10,690 nucleotides of DNA from Spirochaetota bacterium (GTDB lineage Bacteria; Spirochaetota; UBA4802; UBA5550), in the NCBI GenBank assembly GCA_022704585.1, contig JAKJGD010000029.1, positions 1 through 10,690 on the forward strand, given 5' to 3'. Each line of letters begins with the position of its first letter. Within the stretch, counting starts at the first letter, position 1. The notes beneath the pieces are model-generated. The model did not search any database. It was not told the origin of the DNA and worked only from the letters and a program-made list of their open reading frames with translations. Positions 1 to 6,900 of the stretch are shown here, one piece after another. The position numbers were made by a program, and so were the translations under genes.

Positions 1-1050
1 GTTACGACCCGGCAGTACATCATTCAGATCGCCTTCCCGGCTGCCAACGTGGAGGACCAGCTCCCGATGATGCTTACAGCGCTCGTGGGAAACATATCCC
101 TGGTTCCCAACTTCAAGCTGCTGGACATCCGGTTGCCCAAGGCCACGCTGGACCAGTTCAACGGGCCCCGCTTCGGGACCGACGGCTGGTGGAATGCGCT
201 GGGCCTTCAGAAGGGGCGGCCGCTCCTCAACAACATGGTCAAGCCCTGCAGCGGGTATCCGCTTGAGGTGGGCGCCGAGCTCTTCCGCCAGGCTGCCCTG
301 GGCGGCTGCGACGTCATCAAGGACGACGAGCTGATCGCCAACATGCGCTACAACGACGCGGTCGAGCGGGTCAAGCTGTACATGAAGATAGAAAAGGAAG
401 TGTTCGAGGAGACCGGCGAGCACACCCTCTACACCGTGAACATCACCGACCGCCTTCCGCGCATGTTCGACCTGGCGAAACGGTGCATCGACGCGGGCGC
501 CAACGCCATGATGGTCAACTACCTGGCGGTCGGCCCCGAGGCGATGCGCGCCCTGGCCGACGATCCGGCGATCAACGTGCCGATACTCGCCCACATGGAC
601 GTGGCCGGCGCCTTTTTCATGTCGCCGTACCAGGGGATATCTTCCCCGATAATTTTCGGCAAGATCGCGCGGCTCTGCGGCGCGGACTCGATCGTGCTTC
701 CGTTCTCAATGGGCGGCAAGGCCATGTACATGCATGAGCGCTTCATGCAGACGACGCGAAACCTGGTCTATCCCATGGGCAACCTGAAGCCGACGATGCC
801 AATGCCGTCCGGCGGCATCACGCCGCAGAACGTACCGGACATCGTAGCTGCCCTTGGCAAGGACATCATGATCGGTTCCGGCGGCGGCATCCACGCCCAC
901 CCGATGGGACCGAGGGCGGGCGCCCGCGCTCTGCGCCAGGCCATCGACGCCGCGTGCAAGGGCATCAAGCTCGACGAATACTCCAAGGAGCACGAGGAGC
1001 TCGGCAGGGCGCTCGGAACCTGGGGCAAGAAGACGGATTTCAAGATCTAG
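1..1050 (+). CDS. RuBisCO-like protein (form IV), 5' partial
   Basis: The reading frame is open from base 1, so the gene begins upstream; the GTG at 49 is internal. The visible 349 residues cover the end of the RuBisCO N-terminal domain (GN before a LLDIRLP motif) and the whole TIM-barrel domain. By motif alignment to plant RuBisCO, these active-site positions are kept: K175 (bases 241-243), K201/D203/E204 in KDDE (319-330), H294 (592-594), a loop-6 lysine like K334 (718-720), S379 in SGG (808-810), and the glycine-rich GSGGG phosphate loop near 874-888. K177 is Cys (247-249), R295 is Met, and H327 is Val or Leu. Loss of these rules out normal CO2 fixation and marks a form IV RuBisCO-like protein. 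Such proteins carry out enolase, isomerase or transcarboxylase reactions on sugar or thio-sugar phosphates. The exact substrate cannot be read from the sequence. A terminator follows 24 bases after the TAG stop. Confidence 0.9.
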   Translation, partial: VTTRQYIIQIAFPAANVEDQLPMMLTALVGNISLVPNFKLLDIRLPKATLDQFNGPRFGTDGWWNALGLQKGRPLLNNMVKPCSGYPLEVGAELFRQAALGGCDVIKDDELIANMRYNDAVERVKLYMKIEKEVFEETGEHTLYTVNITDRLPRMFDLAKRCIDAGANAMMVNYLAVGPEAMRALADDPAINVPILAHMDVAGAFFMSPYQGISSPIIFGKIARLCGADSIVLPFSMGGKAMYMHERFMQTTRNLVYPMGNLKPTMPMPSGGITPQNVPDIVAALGKDIMIGSGGGIHAHPMGPRAGARALRQAIDAACKGIKLDEYSKEHEELGRALGTWGKKTDFKI

Positions 1051-1073
1051 CAACGAGTATCAGCCATGCCATG

Positions 1074-1108
1074 AAAAACCCGGCGCGGGAAGAGCGCCGG
1101 GTTTTTTT
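1074..1108 (+). terminator. Rho-independent terminator of the RuBisCO-like gene
   Basis: A perfect 13-bp stem pairs 1074-1086 with 1094-1106 around a 7-base loop, with a run of seven T at 1102-1108. It lies 24 bases after the stop at 1050. The left arm begins with five A, so on the other strand the hairpin is followed by five T. It may therefore also end transcription of the convergent fecR-type gene, whose stop is at 1146. Confidence 0.92.
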
Positions 1109-1145
1109 ATGCCGGGTTTACGCTGGGGCCGTCGCGGGTCCCCGC

Positions 1146-1787
1146 TTATTCCAGACGGTTCCAGTCTATTGTTTCTCCGATCGCGGCCGCTTCTTTTTCC
1201 ATGGAGGCGTCCGTATGGTATTTCAACCCGCCCTCTTCGATCACGACGGCGCCATTTTTCCTTGTGTAGTAGAATGCCTTGTGATGGCTCGCGGCAACGG
1301 TTTTTTCCGTGCCGGATTCGCCGGGTTTGAAGCGTATCATGCCGTTGCATACGCATGCGTAGGTTTTGTCCTCGCTCTCTGCCGCAATGTAAAACGCGGT
1401 GCCGCGGATGGATGCGGTTACCGTTCGTGTCGTTATGGTGAAATCGCCGAAGGGGAGCTTGTTCCGCAGCAGCGCGCCGAACCCGCCCTTCAGAAGCTCC
1501 AGCCTGCCGTCGCCGGACTTGAGGTTGTACACCATGCGCGAGTCGGGGGCGACCATGAGGATGTTTTTATCTGCTACGATTACCTCGCACGAAGAGTTGT
1601 TTTTCGTTTCAATCATGTCGCCGGGCTTCACGGATTCGTCCTTTGCCGCCGGGTGGCCGTTCAGCGAGACATCTCCAACAATGAAGGATATCCGTCCAAC
1701 GAGCGCCTCTCCGGAAGGAGTTCTTTTGCATGCGGCCGGCAGCAACAGGATAGATGACGCGAGAGTGAGCATAAGAAGTTTTTTCAT
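1146..1787 (-). CDS. FecR-domain lipoprotein
   Basis: The product is 213 residues. It opens with a lipoprotein signal: MKK, a hydrophobic stretch, and a lipobox ending LPAAC with Cys at residue 20. It should be exported, lipid-anchored and exposed on the outer face of a membrane. Residues about 29-165 form a FecR-type beta domain: a GDVSLNG segment, a KPGDMIET turn, and the TASIRGTAF motif at 124-132, matching the usual 'RGT.F' signature. Two cysteines lie close together (YACVCNG, 142-148). The ATG start is preceded by AAGGGGGG with five bases between. In FecR itself the domain is periplasmic and works with a sigma factor and a TonB receptor. Here no sigma factor or receptor gene is adjacent, so this is a stand-alone FecR-domain lipoprotein of unknown partner. 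It is convergent with the RuBisCO-like gene. Confidence 0.85.
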   Translation of the reverse strand: MKKLLMLTLASSILLLPAACKRTPSGEALVGRISFIVGDVSLNGHPAAKDESVKPGDMIETKNNSSCEVIVADKNILMVAPDSRMVYNLKSGDGRLELLKGGFGALLRNKLPFGDFTITTRTVTASIRGTAFYIAAESEDKTYACVCNGMIRFKPGESGTEKTVAASHHKAFYYTRKNGAVVIEEGGLKYHTDASMEKEAAAIGETIDWNRLE

Positions 1788-1864
1788 GATGTCCCCCCTT
1801 ACATTGCCTGAGATTTTATCTGTTGTATCGCCGGCCGGTTGACGGCGCTGCGGCGAGATGGAGA

Positions 1865-1893
1865 AGTATGAAACAGTTTTGCTGCCTGGTCAA
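1865..1893 (-). promoter_or_regulatory. Candidate sigma-70 promoter for the FecR lipoprotein gene
   Basis: On the - strand, TTGACC (1888-1893) is followed after 17 bases by CATACT (1865-1870). That is 5/6 and 4/6 matches to the consensus with ideal spacing. It implies an untranslated leader of about 70 bases, which includes the self-complementary CCGGCCGG at about 1832-1839. This is a prediction from pattern only. Confidence 0.45.
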
Positions 1894-1967
1894 TAAAAAA
1901 ATCTTGCGTACTATGGCTCTGCGGGGTATAGGGTTTATACGAAATAAAGCATGAAAGCGGAGGGAAT

Positions 1968-2276
1968 ATGCCAGTAACAGTGACTCCTGTTGAATCTGAA
2001 AGACCGGCCCTGGGGCTCGAGGTTTCCTGGGATGGGGGCCAGTACGTGCAGATCATAGCGCAGAAAGGCGTGGTGACCTGCGGTGTGGTGGACATGGCCG
2101 TGATGGAGAAGTTCGGAGCGGCAATGGCGTTGACGCGCGGCACGCCCGAGAAGCCCCTCCGGACCGTGGCCGACCTGCTCGCCGCGCGGATCCTCGAGGT
2201 GACCTCGGCCGCTGCCGCCCTCGGTGTAAAGGAGGGCATGTCCGGGAAGGAAGCGCTTGCCAGGCTGTGCGGGTAA
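1968..2276 (+). CDS. DUF1805 (YunC-like) family protein
   Basis: This small protein of 102 residues matches the DUF1805 family along its whole length. Visible family marks are the strand-rich WDGGQYVQIIAQKGVV, then CGVVD with Cys38, an EKFG segment, RGTP (57-60), a 'PLRTVADLLAARI' helix (63-75), and GVKEGMSGKEAL near the end. The biochemical role of the family is not established. The length is normal for the family and there is no signal peptide or membrane segment, so it is likely cytoplasmic. The ATG is preceded by GGAGGG at a suitable distance. A weak promoter, TTGCGT (1904-1909) with 17 bases to TATAGG (1927-1932), could serve it. It is divergent from the FecR gene and closed by its own terminator, so it appears to be a single-gene unit. 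Confidence 0.88.
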   Translation: MPVTVTPVESERPALGLEVSWDGGQYVQIIAQKGVVTCGVVDMAVMEKFGAAMALTRGTPEKPLRTVADLLAARILEVTSAAAALGVKEGMSGKEALARLCG

Positions 2277-2310
2277 AACAATTAATAGTGAATAATGAAC
2301 TATCGTGGTT

Positions 2311-2342
2311 AAAATTCCGCTCCGCTGAGCGGAATTTTTTTT
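2311..2342 (+). terminator. Rho-independent terminator after the DUF1805 gene
   Basis: A perfect 12-bp stem pairs 2311-2322 with 2327-2338, closed by a CGCT loop, and a run of eight T spans 2335-2342. It lies about 35 bases after the stop codon. Read on the other strand the hairpin has only four T, so it could be a weak stop for the convergent transporter operon that ends at 2469. Confidence 0.92.
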
Positions 2343-2421
2343 ATGGCGGTGGCGGGTGCTATGTTGCTCTGACCCCGGGATATCATCTAGATGAGAATGG
2401 TTACTCTGGCACCTGGAGAGC

Positions 2422-2437
2422 ACCGATAACTATCGGT
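2422..2437. repeat. Short inverted repeat between convergent genes
   Basis: Seven-base arms ACCGATA and TATCGGT are separated by AC. It sits in the 126-base gap between the DUF1805 terminator and the end of the MFS transporter gene (stop at 2469, - strand). No T-run follows on either strand, so it is not a standard terminator. It may be a protein site or an RNA hairpin in the 3' end of the operon transcript. The rest of the gap shows no gene I can support. Confidence 0.3.
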
Positions 2438-2468
2438 CAGGAAGCTGGTCGGATATAAAAAAGGACAA

Positions 2469-3644
2469 CTACTCCTGTCTTGTACGCATAATGGCAGCCA
2501 GCGTTACAAGCAGAACCGACAGCGCTGCCAGCATGCCCATGCCAGCCGTGATAGAGGTGGCGGATGCCACAACCCCCACGAGCCAGGGCACCACCATGAA
2601 CCCGATCCCGCTAAAGGTCATCGACATGCCGGTGATGGTAGCTGTTGCGCGGGGATACGCGTTTCCGCCGATCGCGAGAAGGGCGGGGAAGACCCCGGAA
2701 AAGGCGAGCCCGGTCCCGACCAGTCCCGCGCCGGCAAGCGCAGGCGTGGGCGAAACCAGGAAGAGCGCGTATGTGCAGCAGGCCAGGAGCGCCAGGAGCG
2801 CGAGCAGGTTTTTCTCCCCGATCTTTTTGCCGAGGGCAGCGCACGCGATCCTGCCCAGGGTCATGGCCAGCCAGAAGTTTGCCAGGATGGTGCTGGCCGC
2901 CATCTTTTCCATGTCAAGCGACTGTTCCAGGTACAGCACCGACCACGCGTTGATGCCCATCTCGACCCCGACATAGGAGATGGTGGCTGCTGCCAGTAAG
3001 ATGGTGAAGGGGCTTTTCAGCATGGAGACCGCGCGCTTGAAGTCTATCTGTTCCGCGCCCGTGCCTATCCGTGACGGCACGCCGCCGGTAATGAGCAGCA
3101 GGAATGCCAGTGCCGAATACCCCGCTGCGGCGTAATACGGCCCGGCCAGGCCCGTTCCGTGCGAGAGCATCCATCCTGAAACGAGCGGTCCGGCAAGGCC
3201 GCCCAGCCCGAAAAAGATGTGAAGCACGTTGAGGGAGGAGACCCTGGTGCCCGGGTGAAGGTCGGACACGAGCGTGTTGGAGGCGATCTCGATAAGCCCG
3301 CCCGCGGCCCCGGTGACCGCGTATGCGGCTACCGCGGCGGTGAACGAGGCGGCTGCGGCGAACAGGGCGAGGCCCGCAGCGAGGAGCGCCTGCCCGGCCA
3401 GGATCACGGGCCGCAGGCCGGCCCGGTCGGCAAGGTAACCTCCGAAGAGAACGGTCGAGAGGAAGCCGACAGACTGCGCGGTGAAGAGCAGGCCTGCGGA
3501 GGCCCCGGTCACGCCGAAGTGCCGCTGGATCTCGCCGAGCGCAGGCCCCGCGAGGGAGATGCAGAGTCCGTAGGAGAGAAGGGAAATGTAGCTTAAGAAC
3601 GTGATGTAACGGACGCGGCCCCGCGTCATGCCGCGACTATCCAT
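2469..3644 (-). CDS. MFS transporter, 12 helices, possibly sugar or related solute
   Basis: The 391-residue protein is hydrophobic throughout and fits 12 membrane helices. The loop after helix 2 carries the MFS signature GGYLADRAGLRPV (68-80). Residues 139-153 (NVLHIFFGLGGLAGP) resemble the 'N.LH.FFG.G...GP' segment seen in fucose/glucose-type (FHS-like) MFS members; this resemblance is from memory and does not fix a substrate. The ATG at 3644 lies inside the end of the upstream symporter gene: ATGGATAG holds this start and that gene's TAG, an 8-base overlap that implies translational coupling. A second in-frame ATG at 3629 has no better ribosome site, so 3644 is preferred. As the last gene of the operon, it may export a product or take up a related compound alongside the symporter. 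Confidence 0.82.
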   Translation of the reverse strand: MDSRGMTRGRVRYITFLSYISLLSYGLCISLAGPALGEIQRHFGVTGASAGLLFTAQSVGFLSTVLFGGYLADRAGLRPVILAGQALLAAGLALFAAAASFTAAVAAYAVTGAAGGLIEIASNTLVSDLHPGTRVSSLNVLHIFFGLGGLAGPLVSGWMLSHGTGLAGPYYAAAGYSALAFLLLITGGVPSRIGTGAEQIDFKRAVSMLKSPFTILLAAATISYVGVEMGINAWSVLYLEQSLDMEKMAASTILANFWLAMTLGRIACAALGKKIGEKNLLALLALLACCTYALFLVSPTPALAGAGLVGTGLAFSGVFPALLAIGGNAYPRATATITGMSMTFSGIGFMVVPWLVGVVASATSITAGMGMLAALSVLLVTLAAIMRTRQE

Positions 3645-5031
3645 CCGCTCGTCCCTTGCTTTCTTCCATCTTCCTGATGCCGGCCATGATCTCGCCGTAC
3701 TTTTCCTCCGTGATGGGATAGAAGTAAAGCACGATGGCTCCCAGGATGAAGATGGCGGCCGGCACCGGCCCCAGGAAGAGCCTGATGACGAGCTGCGCGG
3801 TGTCGGACTGTGACGCGGCCTTTTCCACGTAGCCGCTCAGGGTCAGAAACCAGCCCATTATGAACACGGACAGCGCCTGTCCGATCTTCAGGGCCCATGT
3901 CCAGATTCCGTAGAAGGCTCCTTCGCGCCGCTCCCCGGTTGTGAGATAATCATATTCTATTGCGTCCGGCACGATGGCGTAGGGCATGGCGTAGGTGAAG
4001 CCGAAGCCCACGCCCATGACGACCATCATGCCGAGGGTGAAGCTCACGTCCAGCCTGTGGCCGAAGATGAACAGGACCATGCAGATCGCCGCTATGATGA
4101 CCATGCCGGCGCCGTACACGAATTTTTTCCCGGTTTTTTTCGACAGGAACACGCTCACCGGTATGAAGAGCAGGGCGGTCACGATCAGGATCGGCAGCGC
4201 GATCCCGGTCTTCGACTCGTCGCCCATGATGTACTTGAAGTAATAGATGGCGATGCCGCTGACGATGGTGATGGCCATGATGTGCAGCACGTAGGCGAGC
4301 AGTATGAACACGTACGGCCTGTTTTTGAAAACCGCAAGGTAGTTTTTCACGAACCCCATCCCTTTCGCCGGCGGGGTATCGGGCTCGCGCACGACAAAGA
4401 CTGTGGCAAGGGCGGTGATCATCATGACCGCGCCGAAGATGGTCCCCATGACCGAGAACCCGACGTTCTTGTCCGCGAAGAGCGCCACGATGGGAAGCGC
4501 CGCGCCGCCGCCCAGGAGCGTGCCCAGGCCGGCGAAACCGAACCGGTACCCGTTCAGGCTTGTGCGTTCGTTGAAGTCCCGGGTCAGCTCCGGCGTGAGG
4601 GAGCTGTACGGTATGTTCACGGTCGAGTAGGTCGTGCACAGGATGATGTACACGATGATGGCCCAGGCAAACAGGGCCGTCTGGTTCGAGGCGCTCTCCC
4701 ATCCGGGTCCTGCGAACATCGCCGGATTGGTAAACATCAGGACCATCGCGATGAAGAGGGGGATCGACCCGATGAACATGTAGGGCCGCCGCCTGCCCCA
4801 GCGGGTCCTGGTCCGGTCCGAGGCGTAGCCGATGATCGGATCGTAGAAGGCGTCCCAGATGCGGCCGACCATGAGCGCCGTGCCGGCCAGTCCCGCTATC
4901 ATGCCCACGGTGTCGGTGAGAAAATTGAGCAGCACGAACGCGGTCGCGGTAAAGAAGAGGTTCCCGCCCAGGTCGCAGACGCCGAAGCCGAGCTTTACTC
5001 CTATCGACAGTTTCCCGTTTTGGTCAGCCAT
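3637..5031 (-). CDS. GPH-family (MelB-like) cation:sugar symporter
   Basis: The 464-residue integral membrane protein has the GPH (glycoside-pentoside-hexuronide) family signature at residues 59-84: WDAFYDPIIGYASDR followed by an Arg-rich TRWGRRRPY loop. The Asp residues here correspond to the cation-site region of MelB. Length and 12-helix pattern are normal for the family, whose members import glycosides, pentosides or hexuronides with Na+ or H+. An in-frame ATG at 5037 exists, but the Shine-Dalgarno GGAGG abuts it directly. The ATG at 5031 lies six bases downstream of GGAGG, so translation should start there (MADQNGK). The gene follows the oxidoreductase stop by 22 bases and overlaps the next MFS gene by 8 bases. 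The operon context supports uptake of the compound that the oxidoreductase acts on; the substrate itself is unknown. Confidence 0.88.
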   Translation of the reverse strand: MADQNGKLSIGVKLGFGVCDLGGNLFFTATAFVLLNFLTDTVGMIAGLAGTALMVGRIWDAFYDPIIGYASDRTRTRWGRRRPYMFIGSIPLFIAMVLMFTNPAMFAGPGWESASNQTALFAWAIIVYIILCTTYSTVNIPYSSLTPELTRDFNERTSLNGYRFGFAGLGTLLGGGAALPIVALFADKNVGFSVMGTIFGAVMMITALATVFVVREPDTPPAKGMGFVKNYLAVFKNRPYVFILLAYVLHIMAITIVSGIAIYYFKYIMGDESKTGIALPILIVTALLFIPVSVFLSKKTGKKFVYGAGMVIIAAICMVLFIFGHRLDVSFTLGMMVVMGVGFGFTYAMPYAIVPDAIEYDYLTTGERREGAFYGIWTWALKIGQALSVFIMGWFLTLSGYVEKAASQSDTAQLVIRLFLGPVPAAIFILGAIVLYFYPITEEKYGEIMAGIRKMEESKGRADG

Positions 5032-5053
5032 GAGCATCCTCCGGTTTGTGGTA

Positions 5054-6535
5054 TCACAGGTGAAACACGCTGCGCAGTTTCAGTCCCTCTTCCGCTTTGC
5101 CTTCGGCTTTAAGCTTGCCCTGAATCAGCGCCATCTCGATCCGCTTTTTCTTTAATAGTATCGCTGCCCAGGTCCCGGCCCCCGCCCGGATCACCAGTGC
5201 GGGGTTATCCGGGAGCGATCCCTCTTTCAGCTCGGCTGTGCCCCCGCGCACGTACAACCCGAACAGTGTTTCGGCCGCATCGCCTTCGGCGGTCAGATGA
5301 AGCCCGATCACGCAGTCCCACCCGGAAGCGGCCTCGGCGTCGTAGCGGGCCATGAGCCCGCGGGTGAGCTCCGCGGCCTGCGGCGCGTAACGGGCCGTGC
5401 TCCCGCCGCCCGCCTTTTTCGGGGCCAGGGGGTCGTTCGCGATTTCGCGGCGCCGCATCCTCCACGCGTAGAGCGCGGGGAAGGTGCGCTCCATCTCGTC
5501 CGTGTACACGGCGCGGCGCAGGCGCGACGACCGCTGCACCGCTAGATCTATCTTCAGTATCCCGTACGCCTGCGGCCCCGAGAGGAGCGGCTCCTCCCGG
5601 CCCCGGATCGCGGCGATGAAGTTTTTCGTTGACCCGATGAAGCCCGCTCCCCAGTCCGAGGGAGGATTGTAATTCTTCCATGACCTGCCGTTGAACAGGC
5701 TGAGTGACGGTCCGGCGTTGATGTTCCCTGTACAGCGGCGGACCATGATGATTCCTTTCTCGCCCGTGATCTCGAACCACTCGTCATTGGCGTAGTATTT
5801 CGAGGGCACGTTCATGGAGGGGGCGTGGGAGTAGTCGCAGGTCCCGTAGGTGGCGCCGTCGCGGTATTTCCACTGCACCAGGGCCGGGCAGTCGATCACG
5901 CCGTCGCGGGAATCGATCCAGGAAGATATCTTCTCGATCTCGCCCATCAGGAACCAGGCGGCCGCGAACAGGTGATGGCCGTGGTCGAAGGTCTGGAAGG
6001 GCCTGCCCTCGGCGCGCTCTTTGACGCGCCATTCCCAGGAGGAGGCCGGAATCTTCCACCCGCCGGTCCCGCTTACGAACTTGATGCGCAGGTTTGTCGG
6101 CGCGCCTATGGCCCCGTCCCGTATCATGCCGCGGGCCAGAACGAGGGGCGGGTAAAATACATAGTTGTCGGAGACCTTAAAGGTTTTGCCAGTGCCGCTC
6201 ACGGCCCCGAGCATGCGCGAGGCGCTTTCAAGCGACACGGTCATCGGCTTCTGGAGGGAGATGTGCTTGCCTGCCGCCGCGGCAGCGATCACCTGCTCCT
6301 CGTGCGCGAGGTGCGGGGTGAGGATCTCGACCGCATCCACTGCCGGGTCGGCCAGGAGCTCGCGGTAGTCGGTGTAGGCTTTAGCCGCTTTCCACTGCCG
6401 CTTCCGCGCTGCCGCGGTGTCCGGGTCCGCATCGCACACGGCGTAGACCCGGGCCTCCCCGGCCGATTTGTACCCGGGATAGTGGAGGTCGGAGATGCGT
6501 CCGCAACCGATGAAGCCGACGTTTATCTTTTCCAC
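5054..6535 (-). CDS. Gfo/Idh/MocA-type oxidoreductase fused to a C-terminal SCP2-like domain
   Basis: The 493-residue protein starts at a GTG with AAGGAGG six bases upstream. Residues 5-125 form a Rossmann NAD(P)-binding fold (GFIGCG at 7-12) followed by LQKP (94-97), the form here of the family EKP motif with catalytic Lys96. Residues 126-345 form the typical beta-sheet domain, with DHGHH (184-188) in the position of the family's catalytic His/Asp region. Family members oxidise or reduce sugars, inositols and related polyols. After a Gly-rich linker (PKKAGGGST, 372-380), residues 382-493 match the SCP2 (sterol carrier) fold: amphipathic start, SLPDNPALVIR strand, and the diagnostic MALIQGKLKAEG near 468-479. 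SCP2 domains bind lipids or acyl-CoA, or act in substrate binding. The fusion has no stop or frameshift, so it appears intended. This is the first gene of a three-gene operon with two transporters. Confidence 0.85.
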   Translation of the reverse strand: MEKINVGFIGCGRISDLHYPGYKSAGEARVYAVCDADPDTAAARKRQWKAAKAYTDYRELLADPAVDAVEILTPHLAHEEQVIAAAAAGKHISLQKPMTVSLESASRMLGAVSGTGKTFKVSDNYVFYPPLVLARGMIRDGAIGAPTNLRIKFVSGTGGWKIPASSWEWRVKERAEGRPFQTFDHGHHLFAAAWFLMGEIEKISSWIDSRDGVIDCPALVQWKYRDGATYGTCDYSHAPSMNVPSKYYANDEWFEITGEKGIIMVRRCTGNINAGPSLSLFNGRSWKNYNPPSDWGAGFIGSTKNFIAAIRGREEPLLSGPQAYGILKIDLAVQRSSRLRRAVYTDEMERTFPALYAWRMRRREIANDPLAPKKAGGGSTARYAPQAAELTRGLMARYDAEAASGWDCVIGLHLTAEGDAAETLFGLYVRGGTAELKEGSLPDNPALVIRAGAGTWAAILLKKKRIEMALIQGKLKAEGKAEEGLKLRSVFHL

Positions 6536-6585
6536 GGGTTCCCTCCTTGATCTACCGGTCAGAAGGCAAACGAAACATCATATTG

Positions 6586-6614
6586 TGTATAGGCTATGAC
6601 AGGGTCGTTGTCCA
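6586..6614 (-). promoter_or_regulatory. Candidate sigma-70 promoter of the oxidoreductase-transporter operon
   Basis: On the - strand, TGGACA (6609-6614, 5/6 match) is followed after exactly 17 bases by TATACA (6586-6591, 4/6 match). It lies about 50 bases ahead of the GTG start at 6535 and would drive the oxidoreductase, the symporter and the MFS gene together. Pattern evidence only. Confidence 0.5.
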
Positions 6615-6781
6615 CCATTTTTTATTGGTTATATGCCGGCGGGAGGGGACGGCACATCCGGGTCCCATGCTGCTCCGTGGGGTCGAGGATGCGCATGCAG
6701 GGATCATCACTGTCATGCGGTCGCTTAAGGATTCGGGAGAGATGGTCAGGGGCATGCCGGGCATGGGGATAGTAGAGCGGA

Positions 6782-6798
6782 TTGACGGGACCCGTCAA
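6782..6798. promoter_or_regulatory. Perfect 17-bp palindrome, candidate operator
   Basis: TTGACGGG and CCCGTCAA flank a single central A, giving eight perfectly paired positions. The size and symmetry suit a dimeric regulator such as a TetR- or GntR-type protein. It ends 14 bases before a consensus -35 element (6813-6818). Its own left arm can also act as a -35 (TTGACG, then 18 bases, then TAGTAT at 6806-6811). A bound repressor would thus block transcription toward the 3-hydroxyacyl-CoA dehydrogenase gene. No regulator gene lies in the window. Confidence 0.55.
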
Positions 6799-6812
6799 AA
6801 CCGGATAGTATG

Positions 6813-6841
6813 TTGACATCGCGGCCGGTATCGGTGAGAAT
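6813..6841 (+). promoter_or_regulatory. Candidate sigma-70 promoter of the 3-hydroxyacyl-CoA dehydrogenase gene
   Basis: A consensus TTGACA (6813-6818) is followed after 17 bases by GAGAAT (6836-6841, 4/6 match). The start codon at 6901 is about 60 bases downstream. The -10 element is flanked by two direct copies of GGCCGGT spaced 20 bases apart, which could be an additional protein site. Confidence 0.5.
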
Positions 6842-6900
6842 GGGCCGGTTGCGCTGTATACCCCAATCTGATGGAATGTACATGAGCGAGGTGCAATAAC

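Larger units (their letters stand above)
6536..6900. other. Divergent control region of 365 bases
   Basis: No gene is supported here. The 89-codon open frame at 6547-6816 lacks a credible ribosome site and overlaps the promoter elements on both sides. The region carries a candidate - strand promoter near the oxidoreductase gene, a 17-bp palindrome at 6782-6798, a + strand promoter at 6813-6841, and two copies of GGCCGGT 20 bases apart (6823-6829 and 6843-6849). The middle (about 6620-6780) is GC-rich and unexplained. Confidence 0.6.

Noticed and set aside
5032..5037. ATG at 5037 as the symporter start
   Set aside because: The GGAGG ribosome site directly touches this ATG with no spacer, while the ATG at 5031 is at the normal distance.
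4057..5112. A 351-codon open frame on the + strand
   Set aside because: It is antisense to the GPH symporter gene, which has an unmistakable family signature; the frame's composition is typical of a shadow.
1..6535. A single sugar pathway joining the RuBisCO-like protein with the oxidoreductase-transporter operon
   Set aside because: Two terminators, opposite strands and the FecR and DUF1805 genes separate them, so the proximity alone does not support a shared pathway.
6547..6816. An 89-codon open frame in the divergent control region
   Set aside because: It would run through both promoter candidates and the palindrome, has no convincing Shine-Dalgarno sequence, and shows no recognisable domain.
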